From Prunus persica (taxonomy: Eukaryota; Streptophyta; Magnoliopsida; Rosales; Rosaceae): a DNA stretch of 64,000 nucleotides. The notes under the pieces were generated by a model that searched no databases, was not told the origin of the DNA, and saw nothing but the letters and a program-made list of their open reading frames with translations. Position numbers and translations under genes: made by a program. The stretch lies in contig NC_034011.1 of the NCBI RefSeq assembly GCF_000346465.2, forward strand, positions 16,161,213 to 16,225,212, written 5' to 3'. Positions 45,227-55,846 of the stretch are shown piece by piece; position 1 is the first letter of the stretch, and the number at the start of each line of letters is the position of its first letter.

Positions 45227-46446
45227 GGCTTAATTACATGCCTCCTAAAACTATAATTAAATCTTACATTGTTCTTTCATACTTAAAATGGTCTACTTAC
45301 CTCCTTTAATCATAATTTGATGACCTACTTTACCCCATATCATTAATTATATCTAAAATTCTGTCTAAATATGATGACGTGACAGAAATATTTAAGTAAT
45401 TTTATACACCTGGGCTATTTTATGCTTACATGGACTTTACAAAAGCAATAAATTAATCAAACTTTTTTTTATTTTAAAACAACAATAAAAATTCATAAAG
45501 CCAAAAGAAAAAAATTTAAAAGTAAAAAATTAAATTCGCAGCCCCCGTCCTTTTCACCACAGCCCCTATCTTCCCCAATCTTTCCCACGCTGCCCAAGCC
45601 ACCCTCAAGTTGAACTTCATCCCCACCTGCAACTCGCCCATGGTAGACCACACCCCAACACGCACCAATCTGCTACAGTTCCCTCTACAAACCTGGTAAC
45701 CGCCATCCCCCACTAGATCCAATCATTCACAACCCATACACACAACCAATTCGCCATACAACAAATAGATCAAAACCCATGAATATCGAGAAAACGAAAA
45801 CAAAAAACCTCATTTGTATGCTATATTCTTTTACGAGATTAGCATGTCAATTAAGGGAGAAGGGGGAGCGGAGCGGAAGAGGAGAGAAGGGGCAGCACCA
45901 TCCCTTCCTTCTTTTTCACATCACAGGTGGCCCACCCCCACAACTCAACAACGTAGGCTCCCTCACCATAGTCCAAAAGAGGAGATTGAGAAGTTGTGAA
46001 GAAAGGTAAAAAAGAGAGAGATTGAGGGGCTTGCAGATCTGCATTATATGCCCCTTGATTCTTGCTTGTTCTTGTAGTTGGGTCTCGATGGTGGAGATTG
46101 GATTGCGATGGTGATAGGTCTTGAATTTGAGGTGGGTTAGTGCGGCTGGGTTTGCTGACGGGGGTGGTGGTGCGATGTGGAGAAGATGGTGGTGACACTG
46201 GCAATGTGGAGAAGATGGTGGTTGCTGCCTTTTATTTTTTATTTTAATTTAGGCTCTTATAAAATTATCTTTAAATTATTTTGAAAGGGCATATGGATGA
46301 AATTACCAAAAAGCTCATACAACGTCATCAGATTTAACAGAATTTTGGATGGAGTTGACGGCATGGGGTAAAGTGGGTCACTTTAAGTTTGAGAGGGCAA
46401 TGTGAGATTTGACTGTAGTTTAAGGAGGCATTGATGTAATTAAGCT
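45227..46446. mobile_element. Long-TIR element (MULE-like, Pack-MULE candidate)
   Basis: About 190 bases at each end are inverted copies, with GGCTTAATTACATGCCTCCT on the left. The complement of the right end begins AGCTTAATTACATCAATGCC and continues through CAAATCTCACATTG and GACCCACTTTACCCC. Long inverted ends are typical of Mutator-like elements. The centre (45530-46230) is distinctly GC-richer, with proline/serine-rich frames on the minus strand (45851-46204), unlike the AT-rich ends, so it may be captured host sequence. No transposase is present. Confidence 0.65.
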
Positions 46447-47204
46447 TATTATATAATCAAGGATAAACTGCTGAAGACCACAACATGGGTTTATAGGTTT
46501 AATTTTTGTTTTCTTTAAAAACAACATGGGTTACAATTTTAAAAACTCTTCAAAAACCTTGTAGGTAGTTCCACCCCCTGTTGTTAGTCTTTATACAATA
46601 ACTTGTCTATATTTATTTGGTCATTAAGTAATATTTAGTTTAACATGAAATTAGTTATTATGTGTAGTGTATCCCTCAAAATATTTCTAAATTTGAAAAT
46701 TTAAGATACATTTCAATTCTAATATTAAAAAATTCAGAATTTTCAAATTTCAGAACTTTTGAATGTCTTAATTGATTTGTACTCACCAAAATTGGAAGTT
46801 TGCGAATTGAAATAGATCGGAATTGAAATTTCCAATCCAACTTGCACCCCTAATATTCACAATAGAGAATACAAACACAGATACTATCTTACAGATGGTA
46901 TATATCCCAAATAGACCATTATCGTCCAATCAATTTCAGAGCCTCAAAGTATAAAATAAAAATAAAAATAAAATTATTCTCCATAATGTAAGAGGTTTAT
47001 CATAAGGATGTTTAGAGATCCTTCAAGCTCTCTTTGCAAACGGGAAGACATTGGGAGATTTTGAAGACATTCATAATTCTTCATATATGATTGTGATGGC
47101 AATGCCAAGTCTTCTACACCTTATGTGTATCTTGTGGTGGATGATCTCGCCAAGGCGGCCCAATAATCATTGATAAATATCGAAGTAATTGTCATGCAAT
47201 GACA

Positions 47205-48297
47205 GATCCAATCCGTCACATTACCCTTCAAAATAATGTTATTAAACACTTGTGGAGTGGAATTCCGATCTACCAAGGACAAAGCTAACTGAAAAACCCT
47301 AGTCACACTCTGGTCCCCTTTCTCTTTGCTGACAACCAACCACAAGGAAGCTAAGGGGAGGAGGTGGCCACTGCCCCTCCTCCCCTCCACCCATCTTCCT
47401 CTTCCTCTCCTCATCTCCCCTTCTTTTTCTCCCATATTTTTCCTTCCTCTTATCCCCTCTTCTCCTCCCCTTCCCTTCCCCAAATAGTCTAGATCTGTTT
47501 GGATCTAGGTTTGTTTGTTTTGTTTGGTTGTTTTTGCACTGTTTTAGGTGACTTGTGTTGTCTTTGTCTCTGCTGCGGCGACAGTAGTGACGTTGGATTG
47601 TGTATCTCCTTGGGAGAGTTGTGATAATTGGTGGCTGATATTTTGTCTCTGTTTTAACAGCAACGGCAACATTGACGCTAGTAGTAGTTGTTGGGATGTG
47701 GTGCTCTTCTTTACTCTGCGCCGACTGAAGAATTATGCTTAGTCATAGGAGGTTTTCTTTGTCAAGTTCTAAGTGGAAGTGGAGTGCTTCTTAGAGGTCT
47801 TTTTACTGTTGTTTCTGTGTTCCTCCTTCGTGTTCTCTCCAGGTTTCTGCTATGGTATACCTTACAGTTTGTATGGGTGTCAAAAGACTATGATTTTGCT
47901 AATAGAAGGCTTCTTTTGACAATTGGAATATTCTGCAGTCCTCTCATGTGGGTTTACTATTTGGAATTTCTGCGATCCTCTCATGTGGGTTTACTGTGTT
48001 AGTCTCTAGTTGCGGTTCTCATCGGAGTTCTTTGTGTTAGTTTTTGTTTTTGACTTGTTCTTTTATTGTAATGGTTCAAAGTGACCAGAATTGGACTCTC
48101 TTGTTAGTCCATGACATGTATGGTACTCTTTTCTTTCATGGGGTTTGTCCCATGAAATTGTCCTAGGAAAGTTTTAACGAGGTCACTGTATCATGTTGCT
48201 CTTTATACGTCTCTAATTTTAAGAATGAACTCTCATTCTCAACCAAAAAAAAAAGAAAACACTTGTGGAGTGGAGGCAATATGGAGGTGAGAATTAA
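47205..48297 (+). pseudogene. PIF/Harbinger transposase C-terminal remnant, split
   Basis: The plus-strand frame from 47205 reads DPIRHITLQNNVIKHLWSGG and, after removing the retroposon at 47262-48256, continues into GNMEVRIK. The phrase resembles the 'LQNDLIEHLW' end of plant PIF/Harbinger nucleases. Upstream sequence (46.93-47.2 kb) is too decayed to read. A Harbinger accessory-protein remnant lies nearby on the opposite strand. Confidence 0.45.
47262..48256 (+). mobile_element. Poly-A retroposon with 18-bp target duplication
   Basis: A 995-bp insert ends in a poly-A tract (48244-48256, one G). It is flanked by AAACACTTGTGGAGTGGA at 47244-47261 and again at 48257-48274. A poly-A tail with a target duplication of this length is the signature of LINE-machinery insertion. 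The insert has a pyrimidine-rich 5' part and a U-rich 3' part (...GAATGAACTCTCATTCTC). No reverse transcriptase is seen, so it is a truncated or internally deleted LINE, or a non-autonomous passenger. Confidence 0.85.
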
Positions 48298-48505
48298 GTG
48301 AATTGTTTTATGCTTTCAATACCTAACTAGCAAAATGTCCTTGCACATGAAGGAAATATGAAATAAAATAAGTTGATATAATCACTACGAAAACAATTCA
48401 TTTATGACGCGAAATAACAACACTTTATTTCTTAAACTTCCAACATGCTCCGTGAACGAACTATAATAACATACAACAAAACAAATACATGATAATCATT
48501 CCTTT

Positions 48506-49020
48506 CTAGGAGTCATCCGATGGCGGTTTGGGATGATAGACGTCATCGTCAAAGTTCAGACAACGGGAGGCTTGTTTCGCCGTAATCTCCTTTTGTTTCT
48601 CTTTAACTTTGGCTCTTCTAGCCGGAGTTTCAATTGTAGAAGTTTCCATCATCATAACCTTAAACTCTTTGTTCTTGTCATAACTTTCCTTGTAAGACTT
48701 CATGACTTTAGCCATAGCATTACCTTGATCCATGAGATCATGCATAATATCCTTTCTTTTTTGTTCTTGAGCCTTTTTGTTTCGAATAGGTCTTGACGAA
48801 GGTTTGCTGTTTCTGGGACATTTTGGGTTACCAAAACAGACTCCATCGATTCATTATCGTTGACAGAATAGGACGTAGGTATTGGAGACGTCGTTGAGGC
48901 TCTGCATAGAGCTACATCTTTGTGGATGGAGCAATTTGCACCATTTTTATTGGAACCTTCTTCTTCATCTCCAATTGGTGCAAGTAAAATGAGAGTAAAG
49001 GGACAAGAAAAAGAAACTTT
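48506..49020 (-). pseudogene. PIF/Harbinger ORF1 (Myb/NAM-associated) remnant
   Basis: Minus-strand frames carry NKNGANCSIHKDVALCRA, then after a gap RPIRNKKAQEQKRKDI, then MHDLMDQGNAMAKVMKSYKE, and end DDVYHPKPPSDDS. The 'RPxGxKxAKE' motif followed by a helical tail is that of the Myb/SANT-type accessory protein encoded by plant PIF/Harbinger transposons. The segments lie in different frames and most of the SANT region is missing, so it is decayed. Confidence 0.55.
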
Positions 49021-49079
49021 GTGAATGAGCAAGGTAAAATAAACATAGGTGTGAAAATTGTATGTTGTGAAATTTGTGC

Positions 49080-49640
49080 GAAATGAGTTTGATATATTTA
49101 TAGGAAAAGTTGTTGAAATAGCCGTTAAAAAGAAGGGAAAAAATTGCAGAAATTCTGACTGCTAGCCGTTGCTGCCCTTCAAATTTCAGCTCTTAGATTG
49201 CATTCAACTTCAAATCTGGGCGGTCCAAATTAATAGCCATTAGATTAAATATATGTTTTGTTTAGTTACCGTTGGTTGCTTTGAATGGCAGCCTTTAGAT
49301 TTCCGATGGAATCAAATCTCAGCCACAAATTAGGTGACCCTTGAGCTGACCAATTCCCCAGTTTTTTGTTTGGCTGAAGCGAGGATGGCCTAAACTCTTT
49401 GAATTGTTTTAAAGACGGGCTGGGCAAGAATTTATAGAGATCATACTTCCGACTGCGAGACAAAAAACAAAAGAAAGGATAGAGACTTAACATACCATTC
49501 TTTTGGTTGCATCAAAGAACAGTTGAAAATTTGATCCTACGTACTGCCATTCAAAAAATCTCATTCATTTAGAAATATAAAAGTAGAATAACAGAGAGAG
49601 AGATTTGTTAAATGTCCAACAATTGATTTCCCAATAGAAG
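49080..49640. other. Spacer, no gene seen
   Basis: AT-rich with one unrecognised 75-codon minus-strand frame at 49266-49493. Nothing supports it as a gene. Confidence 0.4.
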
Positions 49641-49648
49641 TAATTAAA

Positions 49649-51868
49649 TCAAGCTGTTCTTAGGGGAGGTGAAACAAGGATGACCCCGTCTCCTCTGACA
49701 AAGAGAAAGGGAACAGTCCGTTTTTTCGTCTGCAATGGAAGAAGAGGAAAAAAAAGGTCATCGTCTAAAACAGGACCAAGCGAGTAACAACCGCCGAAAC
49801 ATACCAGACCAAACAAGTAAGGATCTATGTCAAAACCAAACGCAATACAATAAAGTTGATGAAAAACCAAACAAATATTTATCATCATTTTGTACCTTTT
49901 CTTCGTTAATTACGTTTTAGGGTTTTGATTGTCTATATCAATGTTAATATTTCAATACACAACCATGTATTTCATGAATCAGCTCTAACCCATTCTCAAT
50001 GGTAATGCCTCGAGCTAAAAGCAATTTATTTGATACGTTGTTTGGCTATGAATTGTAAAGACAAAATAAGATGTTAACTTATATTAGTTTCACTGCAGTC
50101 ATCTTTTGATGATAAGATAAATGAATGGCAACTTAAACTCACTCAGGAGCAGATGTGACCTATCAAGGGTTCAATAGACAGAATCCACACAATTTTTTTT
50201 TCATATCTGGCTGAAAATAAATTTCCATTGGCAGAAGTTTTCCAAAATTTAGCAAAGTCCACAGTGGCAATGCAGAAACATTCAGATCTAGGTAAGCACT
50301 CCCATAGGTAATAAAGAGTATTGCCTCTGGAACAACTTGAGGGTACCGTCACTACAGCAATTCTATCCCATGGTTTAAAGTTACAATTTTTTTTTTTTTT
50401 GGTTATTCATGCAATTTACTCCACCAGGAAAACAATATTACAAATTCAAATTTATTGGAAAATAAATTAACTAAATTTAAAAATAAAATTAAAAAATGTG
50501 ATGAAGACAACAGAATGTGAGTCACATACCCGGACAATCTCTTCATAAGTTTCATCATCAATTTCTACAGAAGTAACAATTTCTTCAACATCACCAAGAA
50601 TCATATTCAAGTGTTGATCATAAGCCTGCAAAGCAAGATTTGAAACAACAAAATAAGAATCAGACACTAAGCTTTATAACCACAATTATTATTGTCATAA
50701 GTAACAATTAACAGAACCACCTGACATAATTGTAAACATACAAGAAACTTTCTCCTTCACCCTCCCACCTCTCCTAATCCCTAATGTCATTGCATCAAGT
50801 TCAACAATTGGTCCTCACATAACAACCTTCTGAACCAACAACTTGTAATTTTTCTTTTCTGTCCTTTAGGACATATTATTCATTGTTTGATTAGAAGTAC
50901 TTTTGAGGAACATGGAAACAAAGGTGAAGGGGAAGAGAAAGATGATTTGGAAAGCATCACTGGTTGGCTTAGCATAACTCTTATGACAATAGCAATGTTG
51001 GCTAAGAAGTATTGCTTACTCAAAAAGTCAACAGAATCACCCAAGATCATCCACTTACATAATTTAAAATTTGAATTCAAGAATAAGAAAAAAGAGGATT
51101 TACCTCTGAAAAAATAATAAAGATGGCTACAGATTTCTTATACAGCCACACATTTTGCCTCGATCAGTTAATGGGAGAATATAGTAGGGTATAATTTCAT
51201 GATAAGATGAGGCGAAGAGCAAACTAAATCATCACTCTAGAACTGATAAACTATATTAACCACCAATAGACCACCATCATCAGTTCAATAATCATAGTGG
51301 TCAAAGTAACCACTGTAAGTATCTTTCCATACTCAACAAGCTCCAACATTTGAAAGAAAATTTGAAACTTACAAAATACAAGAAGCAAAAATACTTAGAA
51401 TTGCAATAAAACGAAAAGACTCGAGTTCATTCATTCATATCACTTTTCTCAATCAACCCAAAAGCAAAAACAGACAATTATAGAAAATGCATTTAAAAAA
51501 AAAGGTTACGGCTTTTCCTTGGAAAATAATAAAAGAAAACAGATATTGTATACTTTACGCATATCATAAGAAAGAACCCTAATTTCCATTCACCACTTAA
51601 CACTAAAGCAGCATACTTTAAACCCTAAACTTTCTTTTCTCTTCATTTTTAGTTTTTGCCAAATCTAGAACCCTAATTAGAACAACTCAGAAAGTAGACA
51701 AAACCTAATTTAGAGCAGAGTAAGAGGCATGGTGGGGGTGTGGAGACGTACATGGAGTTTACCGCGGAGCTCACGGTCGGAGCGGAGCTTGACGTAGATG
51801 CGCTCGTCGAGGCTGAGCCGTATCAGATCCAACGGCTCCTTCACGGCACTCTCTTCCTCACTTGCCAT
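49649..51868 (-). CDS. LSM3: LSm3, U6 snRNA-associated Sm-like protein
   Basis: A three-exon gene: 51868-51752, 50625-50530 and 49729-49649, all GT-AG, giving 97 aa. The protein starts [20 protein letters not shown]. The Sm1 motif lies in exons 1-2 ([20 protein letters not shown] then [11 protein letters not shown]). The Sm2 motif is in exon 3 ([13 protein letters not shown], with the key R-G-D). Length and sequence agree with eukaryotic LSm3. LSm3 is a ring subunit of both the nuclear LSm2-8 complex, which binds the U6 snRNA 3' end during splicing, and the cytoplasmic LSm1-7 complex, which acts in mRNA decapping and decay. Every residue expected for function is present. The 5' UTR probably extends beyond 51.9 kb. 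Confidence 0.95.
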
Positions 51869-51869
51869 C

Positions 51870-52380
51870 TCTTAGTTTGCTCAGAAAGCAATTCAATATC
51901 TCCAATGGGTACCTGTTTGCCGCGCTCACAGGTTAATCAACAACCCACAAACCAAAATCAAAATCGAAAACCCCAAACACCCAAAATAATATTACAATTA
52001 ATTAGCCCTTCCAGCCTAAATAAAAAACCCCAGAAACCAAAACCAACACTGTAATTAATTAGCCCTATTTAGAAAATCTGAAAATCCAAATCATTGCATA
52101 ACACTAACTTTGAGCTTGTAAGAATCACGAACTATACGAAGAGAGAGAAACGTGGTTGCCTTGAACTCAAAATAAAATTGGAAAGCCCCAGCAGCTCCAG
52201 CTGACGTCGAAGAAATATCTTAAAGCGGATGTCGTCGCTGGATCGGAGCTGTTGAGCGTCGCAATGGTGTAGAGGGAACTGAGGATTGGGGCTGTTCTCT
52301 CAGCAAGGAATAGTAAAGGCAGTGTGTACGGGGTTGCTCTATCTCTATGACAAAAAAAAAGTTGAGGAAAAATGGAGTCA
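51870..52380. other. 5' UTR/promoter region of LSM3
   Basis: Upstream of the LSM3 start on the minus strand. The GC-richer patch 52190-52330 may hold a first non-coding exon. The 73-codon frame there (52167-52388) is not a known protein. No splice junction was established. Confidence 0.35.
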
Positions 52381-52384
52381 AATA

Positions 52385-52510
52385 ACACATTAGGGATATT
52401 TTCAGTTAAACCCCCTGAGGTTTGGCATAATTACAACCGTACCTCAAAGGTTTCATTTATTCCATTTATACCCCTCATTTCTAACATCTGGGTTCCTCCC
52501 TTCATGTTTC
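52385..52510. repeat. Fragment of a plant TIR repeat
   Basis: The phrases AAACCCCCTGAGGTTTGGCA and ATTACAACCGTACC, then TTTATACCCCTC, are typical of ends of MULE-related plant repeats. Only one end is visible. It lies downstream of the thaumatin-like gene. Confidence 0.35.
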
Positions 52511-52797
52511 TGTAAGTCCACGTCCAAGGAGCTATCAATCTATCTTTATATTATGCTCATGCTTTGTTGCTGGAAATAATGCATCGTATAAAGAAATGAA
52601 GGAAACAAAAATTTGAAAGCCATGAATGAAAATAAAATCCAAACATTTATTCCTTTATTTGATCGTCTGCATTACAAATTCTTGACATCAACAATGTGTC
52701 AAGATCCAGGAAACTTATTTATTCCTCTCTATTATTGGGAACTATATGTATAATATCATAACATATAAGATCCCATTATATATATATATATATGTGC

Positions 52798-53656
52798 TTA
52801 TGGGCAGAACGTGATGAGGTAGTCAGGTCTAGCACTGCATGTAAAGGTGCTGCTCTTGTCATCATAAGCATAGCTATAAGCTTGAGGGCACTGGTCCTTG
52901 AAGATCTTAGAGTACTCAGTGGGAGGGCATGTCTCCGGCTTGTCGTTAGGGGGAGTGCAACAGTATTGTGGCTGGTTGAGTGCTAAGCAAGCGCTCTTGC
53001 ATGCAATTACGCTTCCATCAGATCCCTTCACTTGTAACTCGGCCGGGCACACCGCGTTAACATCGGCAGGGCAAGTTGAGGCCTTACACTCGCCGGTGCC
53101 GCCTTGTGGAGCCACGGCCATAGGCAAGTTGAAGCCGTCAACAAGACTAACATCGTAGAAATCTTGACCCCCGTTCTCAGCAATAGTGATTTCTACTAAT
53201 GTAGCTGGCGGAACTGCGCCGTTACCGTTGCATGAGACTTGGCCAGAGCCACAATCTGCTGTGGCACAAGAGAACTTTCCTGACGCGTCCGTGGAGCACC
53301 TGGTTCGGCCAAAGAAGCGACCGGACCATGGGGACGGAGCGTCCACAGAGTTGCTAATTCCGGTTGCTAACTCGAACCCGGTTAGTGATAATTGAGGTTT
53401 TTGGTCACCGGTTAGGGTTCCTGGCCAGACAGTGTAGGAACATTTGTTTGTGAAAGTGATTTTAGCTGCATGTGCACCTGCATATTCAAGAACGTACGTG
53501 ATCATAAGAATACAGATTACAGAGACAATTGTAAAAATAAACTTTTGATCGATATCTGATCGACTAACAAAAATTGTAAAATATTATACCTGAGAAGAAG
53601 AGGATGGCCAAGGTGGTGAGGCCGAGGAGAGCTGCTTGGCTCTTCATCATCATCAT
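52798..53656 (-). CDS. Thaumatin-like protein (PR-5 family)
   Basis: A two-exon gene, 53656-53590 and 53477-52798 (GT-AG, phase 1), encoding 248 aa. A run of four ATG codons opens it. The signal peptide is [20 protein letters not shown] and on to ...GAHA, then mature [18 protein letters not shown]. It has 16 cysteines, and the thaumatin signature G-x-F-x-C-x-T-x-D-C-x-x-G-x-x-x-C is at [35 protein letters not shown] and the C-terminal YLITFCP are family-typical. The acidic-cleft residues of PR-5 proteins appear present. The protein is close to stone-fruit thaumatin-like allergens (Pru av 2 / Pru p 2 group). It is secreted, with antifungal or glucan-binding roles known for relatives. A TATA box stands about 98 bases before the ATG. 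Confidence 0.95.
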
Positions 53657-53753
53657 GGAAATGTCTTAATTGGCTAGCTGTTGCTGATAAACTTAATTAA
53701 CTTGTAATTTGGTGAGGAGGAGGATGATGATAAACTTGGGTGCCAGGGGGTGC

Positions 53754-53761
53754 TTTATATA
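53754..53761 (-). promoter_or_regulatory. TATA box of thaumatin-like gene
   Basis: CTATATAAAG on the minus strand, upstream of the first ATG at 53656, the right distance for a start site about 65-70 bases before the ATG. Confidence 0.7.
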
Positions 53762-54049
53762 GGGCTTGTAGCGTGCCTAACTTTTGATCTTTTCTTGCTA
53801 TTTTGATTACGGGTCTAAGCTGCCATGGTAACACGTAAACAGGACCCTAAGGAAACTAACAAATTAATCATAATATTTGGTCCTAGATATCGTCATTGAC
53901 CGCGATGTAGTCCCCTGTTTACATTATCCCAAAAAATATATATCACAGAAAAGTCAAATTCAATCTAGAAAAATTAAAGTCATCACATGAGCCTGTAATT
54001 AAGTGTAGAAAAAGTGAAATGGAAAAATATATATTTACAAAGGTTAACT

Positions 54050-54295
54050 TAGTCACAGACTCACATATAAACTGAAAACATGATAATTATTAGATGGTCT
54101 CTAGTCACGTGTTTACATTAATAAAAAAATAACTAAAAGATCTTTTAAAGGCGAATAGAGTCTAGTCCAATAGAAAATGACATTGACTTGCAGACGAGTG
54201 GTATCACGTTCGGATCCCATGAAGAAAAGAACAAAAACTACTAGAGAGATTTGGATTAAACCCAAACATTAGATTATAGGTCATCAACACTAAAC
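54050..54295. repeat. Direct duplication upstream of thaumatin-like gene, copy 1
   Basis: Matches 54517-54773 in the same orientation with point changes and small indels. Shared blocks include GATAATTATTAGATGGTCTC, AAAATGACATTGACTTGCA and GGTCATCAACACTA. Non-coding. Confidence 0.8.
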
Positions 54296-54516
54296 TATTT
54301 TTATTTAATGAGTATTTCAAACCTTTAATTAATGCTAACTTTTTTTTTTTTTTTAATAGAGATGGACTAATTTAAAAAAAATTATACTATTTATAACTCC
54401 CTAAACTAGAGAGCATGATTGGAGTTTAAATTTTATAGAGAGCTCTTAAAATAATTTTGATATGTTTTTAGTTAAAATTTAACTAAAAAATAGAGAGCAT
54501 GATTGTGGATGCTTCT

Positions 54517-54773
54517 AGTCACAGACTCACATGTAAACGGAAACGTGATAATTATTAGATGGTCTCTAATTACATGTATACATATTAATAAAGAAGTAAC
54601 TAAAGGATGTTTTAGAGGCCAGTAAAGTTTAATCTAGTAGAAAATGACATTGACTTGCATTCGAGTGGTGGTGTAACATTAAAATCCCCGTAGAAAGAAA
54701 AACAAAAACAAAAACTTCTAGAGAGATTTGGTTTAAACCCGTACATTTGATGATAGGTCATCAACACTAGGGA
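54517..54773. repeat. Direct duplication upstream of thaumatin-like gene, copy 2
   Basis: Second copy of the 54050-54295 block, offset about 467 bases. The two are separated by AT-rich sequence. Confidence 0.8.
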
Positions 54774-54789
54774 ACGGGTCATAAACGCT

Positions 54790-55840
54790 TAGTCCCTGTT
54801 TACATATCATAGGTTTATTTGTAACAGCTGGTACTTTGAATATTGGCACTAGTACATATTACTTGCCAACATAAAATTTAAATTTAAAAAAAAAAAAAAA
54901 AAAACAAGTACTAGGATATTAATTTCGATAATGAAACCCAAGAAATGTCAAAGTAGCAAGACTGGGAGAATTGGAAGACTGCCAACCACATCAAATTAAA
55001 ACGTCGATTAAGAACATTCGTGATTTTGAGAAACAGTCGGTGCACAACTAGGCGCGCGCCACGTAACCATTTTCATAGCGTGATTGATGGGGCGGGCTAC
55101 CGTGAAGGAGGAGAAGATGCATGGAAGCTGAGTACAATTAATGAGGGAGAAAAGTAAAACAAGGAAGGAAAACTAGTATTTCCCTTCAATTGTTTTTTTT
55201 TTTTTTTTTAATGACATCCCAAGTAACCTTTATTGTCAGCTTCAATTTACCTCGTCCCATCCATTCATAGGATTTTTTGTTTGTTTATCTTTTATTTCGA
55301 ATTGATTATGCTTACGTGAAATTACTTCAAAGGATAAGTACAATGACAGTTTAATACGTGTTTAGAAGTTTATTATTATTTTTTTATTTTATGAATTATT
55401 TTGACACATATATCAAACCGTAATTTGCAAATATCTTTTTTCAGAAAAGAAGACCATTTCCAAAACCATTATTTTTATATCTTTCTTCAAAAGACCATTT
55501 CAAGAACTCACCAATATCGTAAAGTCATTGAACCACTTGATTATTCTAGTGTTTTTTTGGCATTACCATTCTCTTGTATTTATTTCATCAAAATTAGATG
55601 TCTTAAAAGCTTATGACTAGTCTAATTTTATTTTTCCAAAGATCTACCAATAAGATTCAAAATAACCATATGCTGCCTACAAAATAACAGAGTACGATAC
55701 AGAAAATGTTCGGAATGATGTCGTAAAGACAAACAATGTGCCTCCTTGCTGATGTGAAATCAGCTCATCCGTCTGTTAAATTTATACTCTGAATGATTCA
55801 GGCCCCCTGATAACTTTCATATAAGAAAATAACCTCAAAT
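54790..55840. other. AT-rich spacer with homopolymers
   Basis: Contains an A-run near 54883-54903 and a T-run near 55192-55210. Frames here are not convincing. The final 200 bases likely include the 3' UTR of the uL13m gene. Confidence 0.45.
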
Positions 55841-55846
55841 AACTCT

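Noticed and set aside
53186..53395. Plus-strand frames over the thaumatin-like gene (also 52898-53158)
   Set aside because: Antisense shadows of a well-supported 16-cysteine protein.
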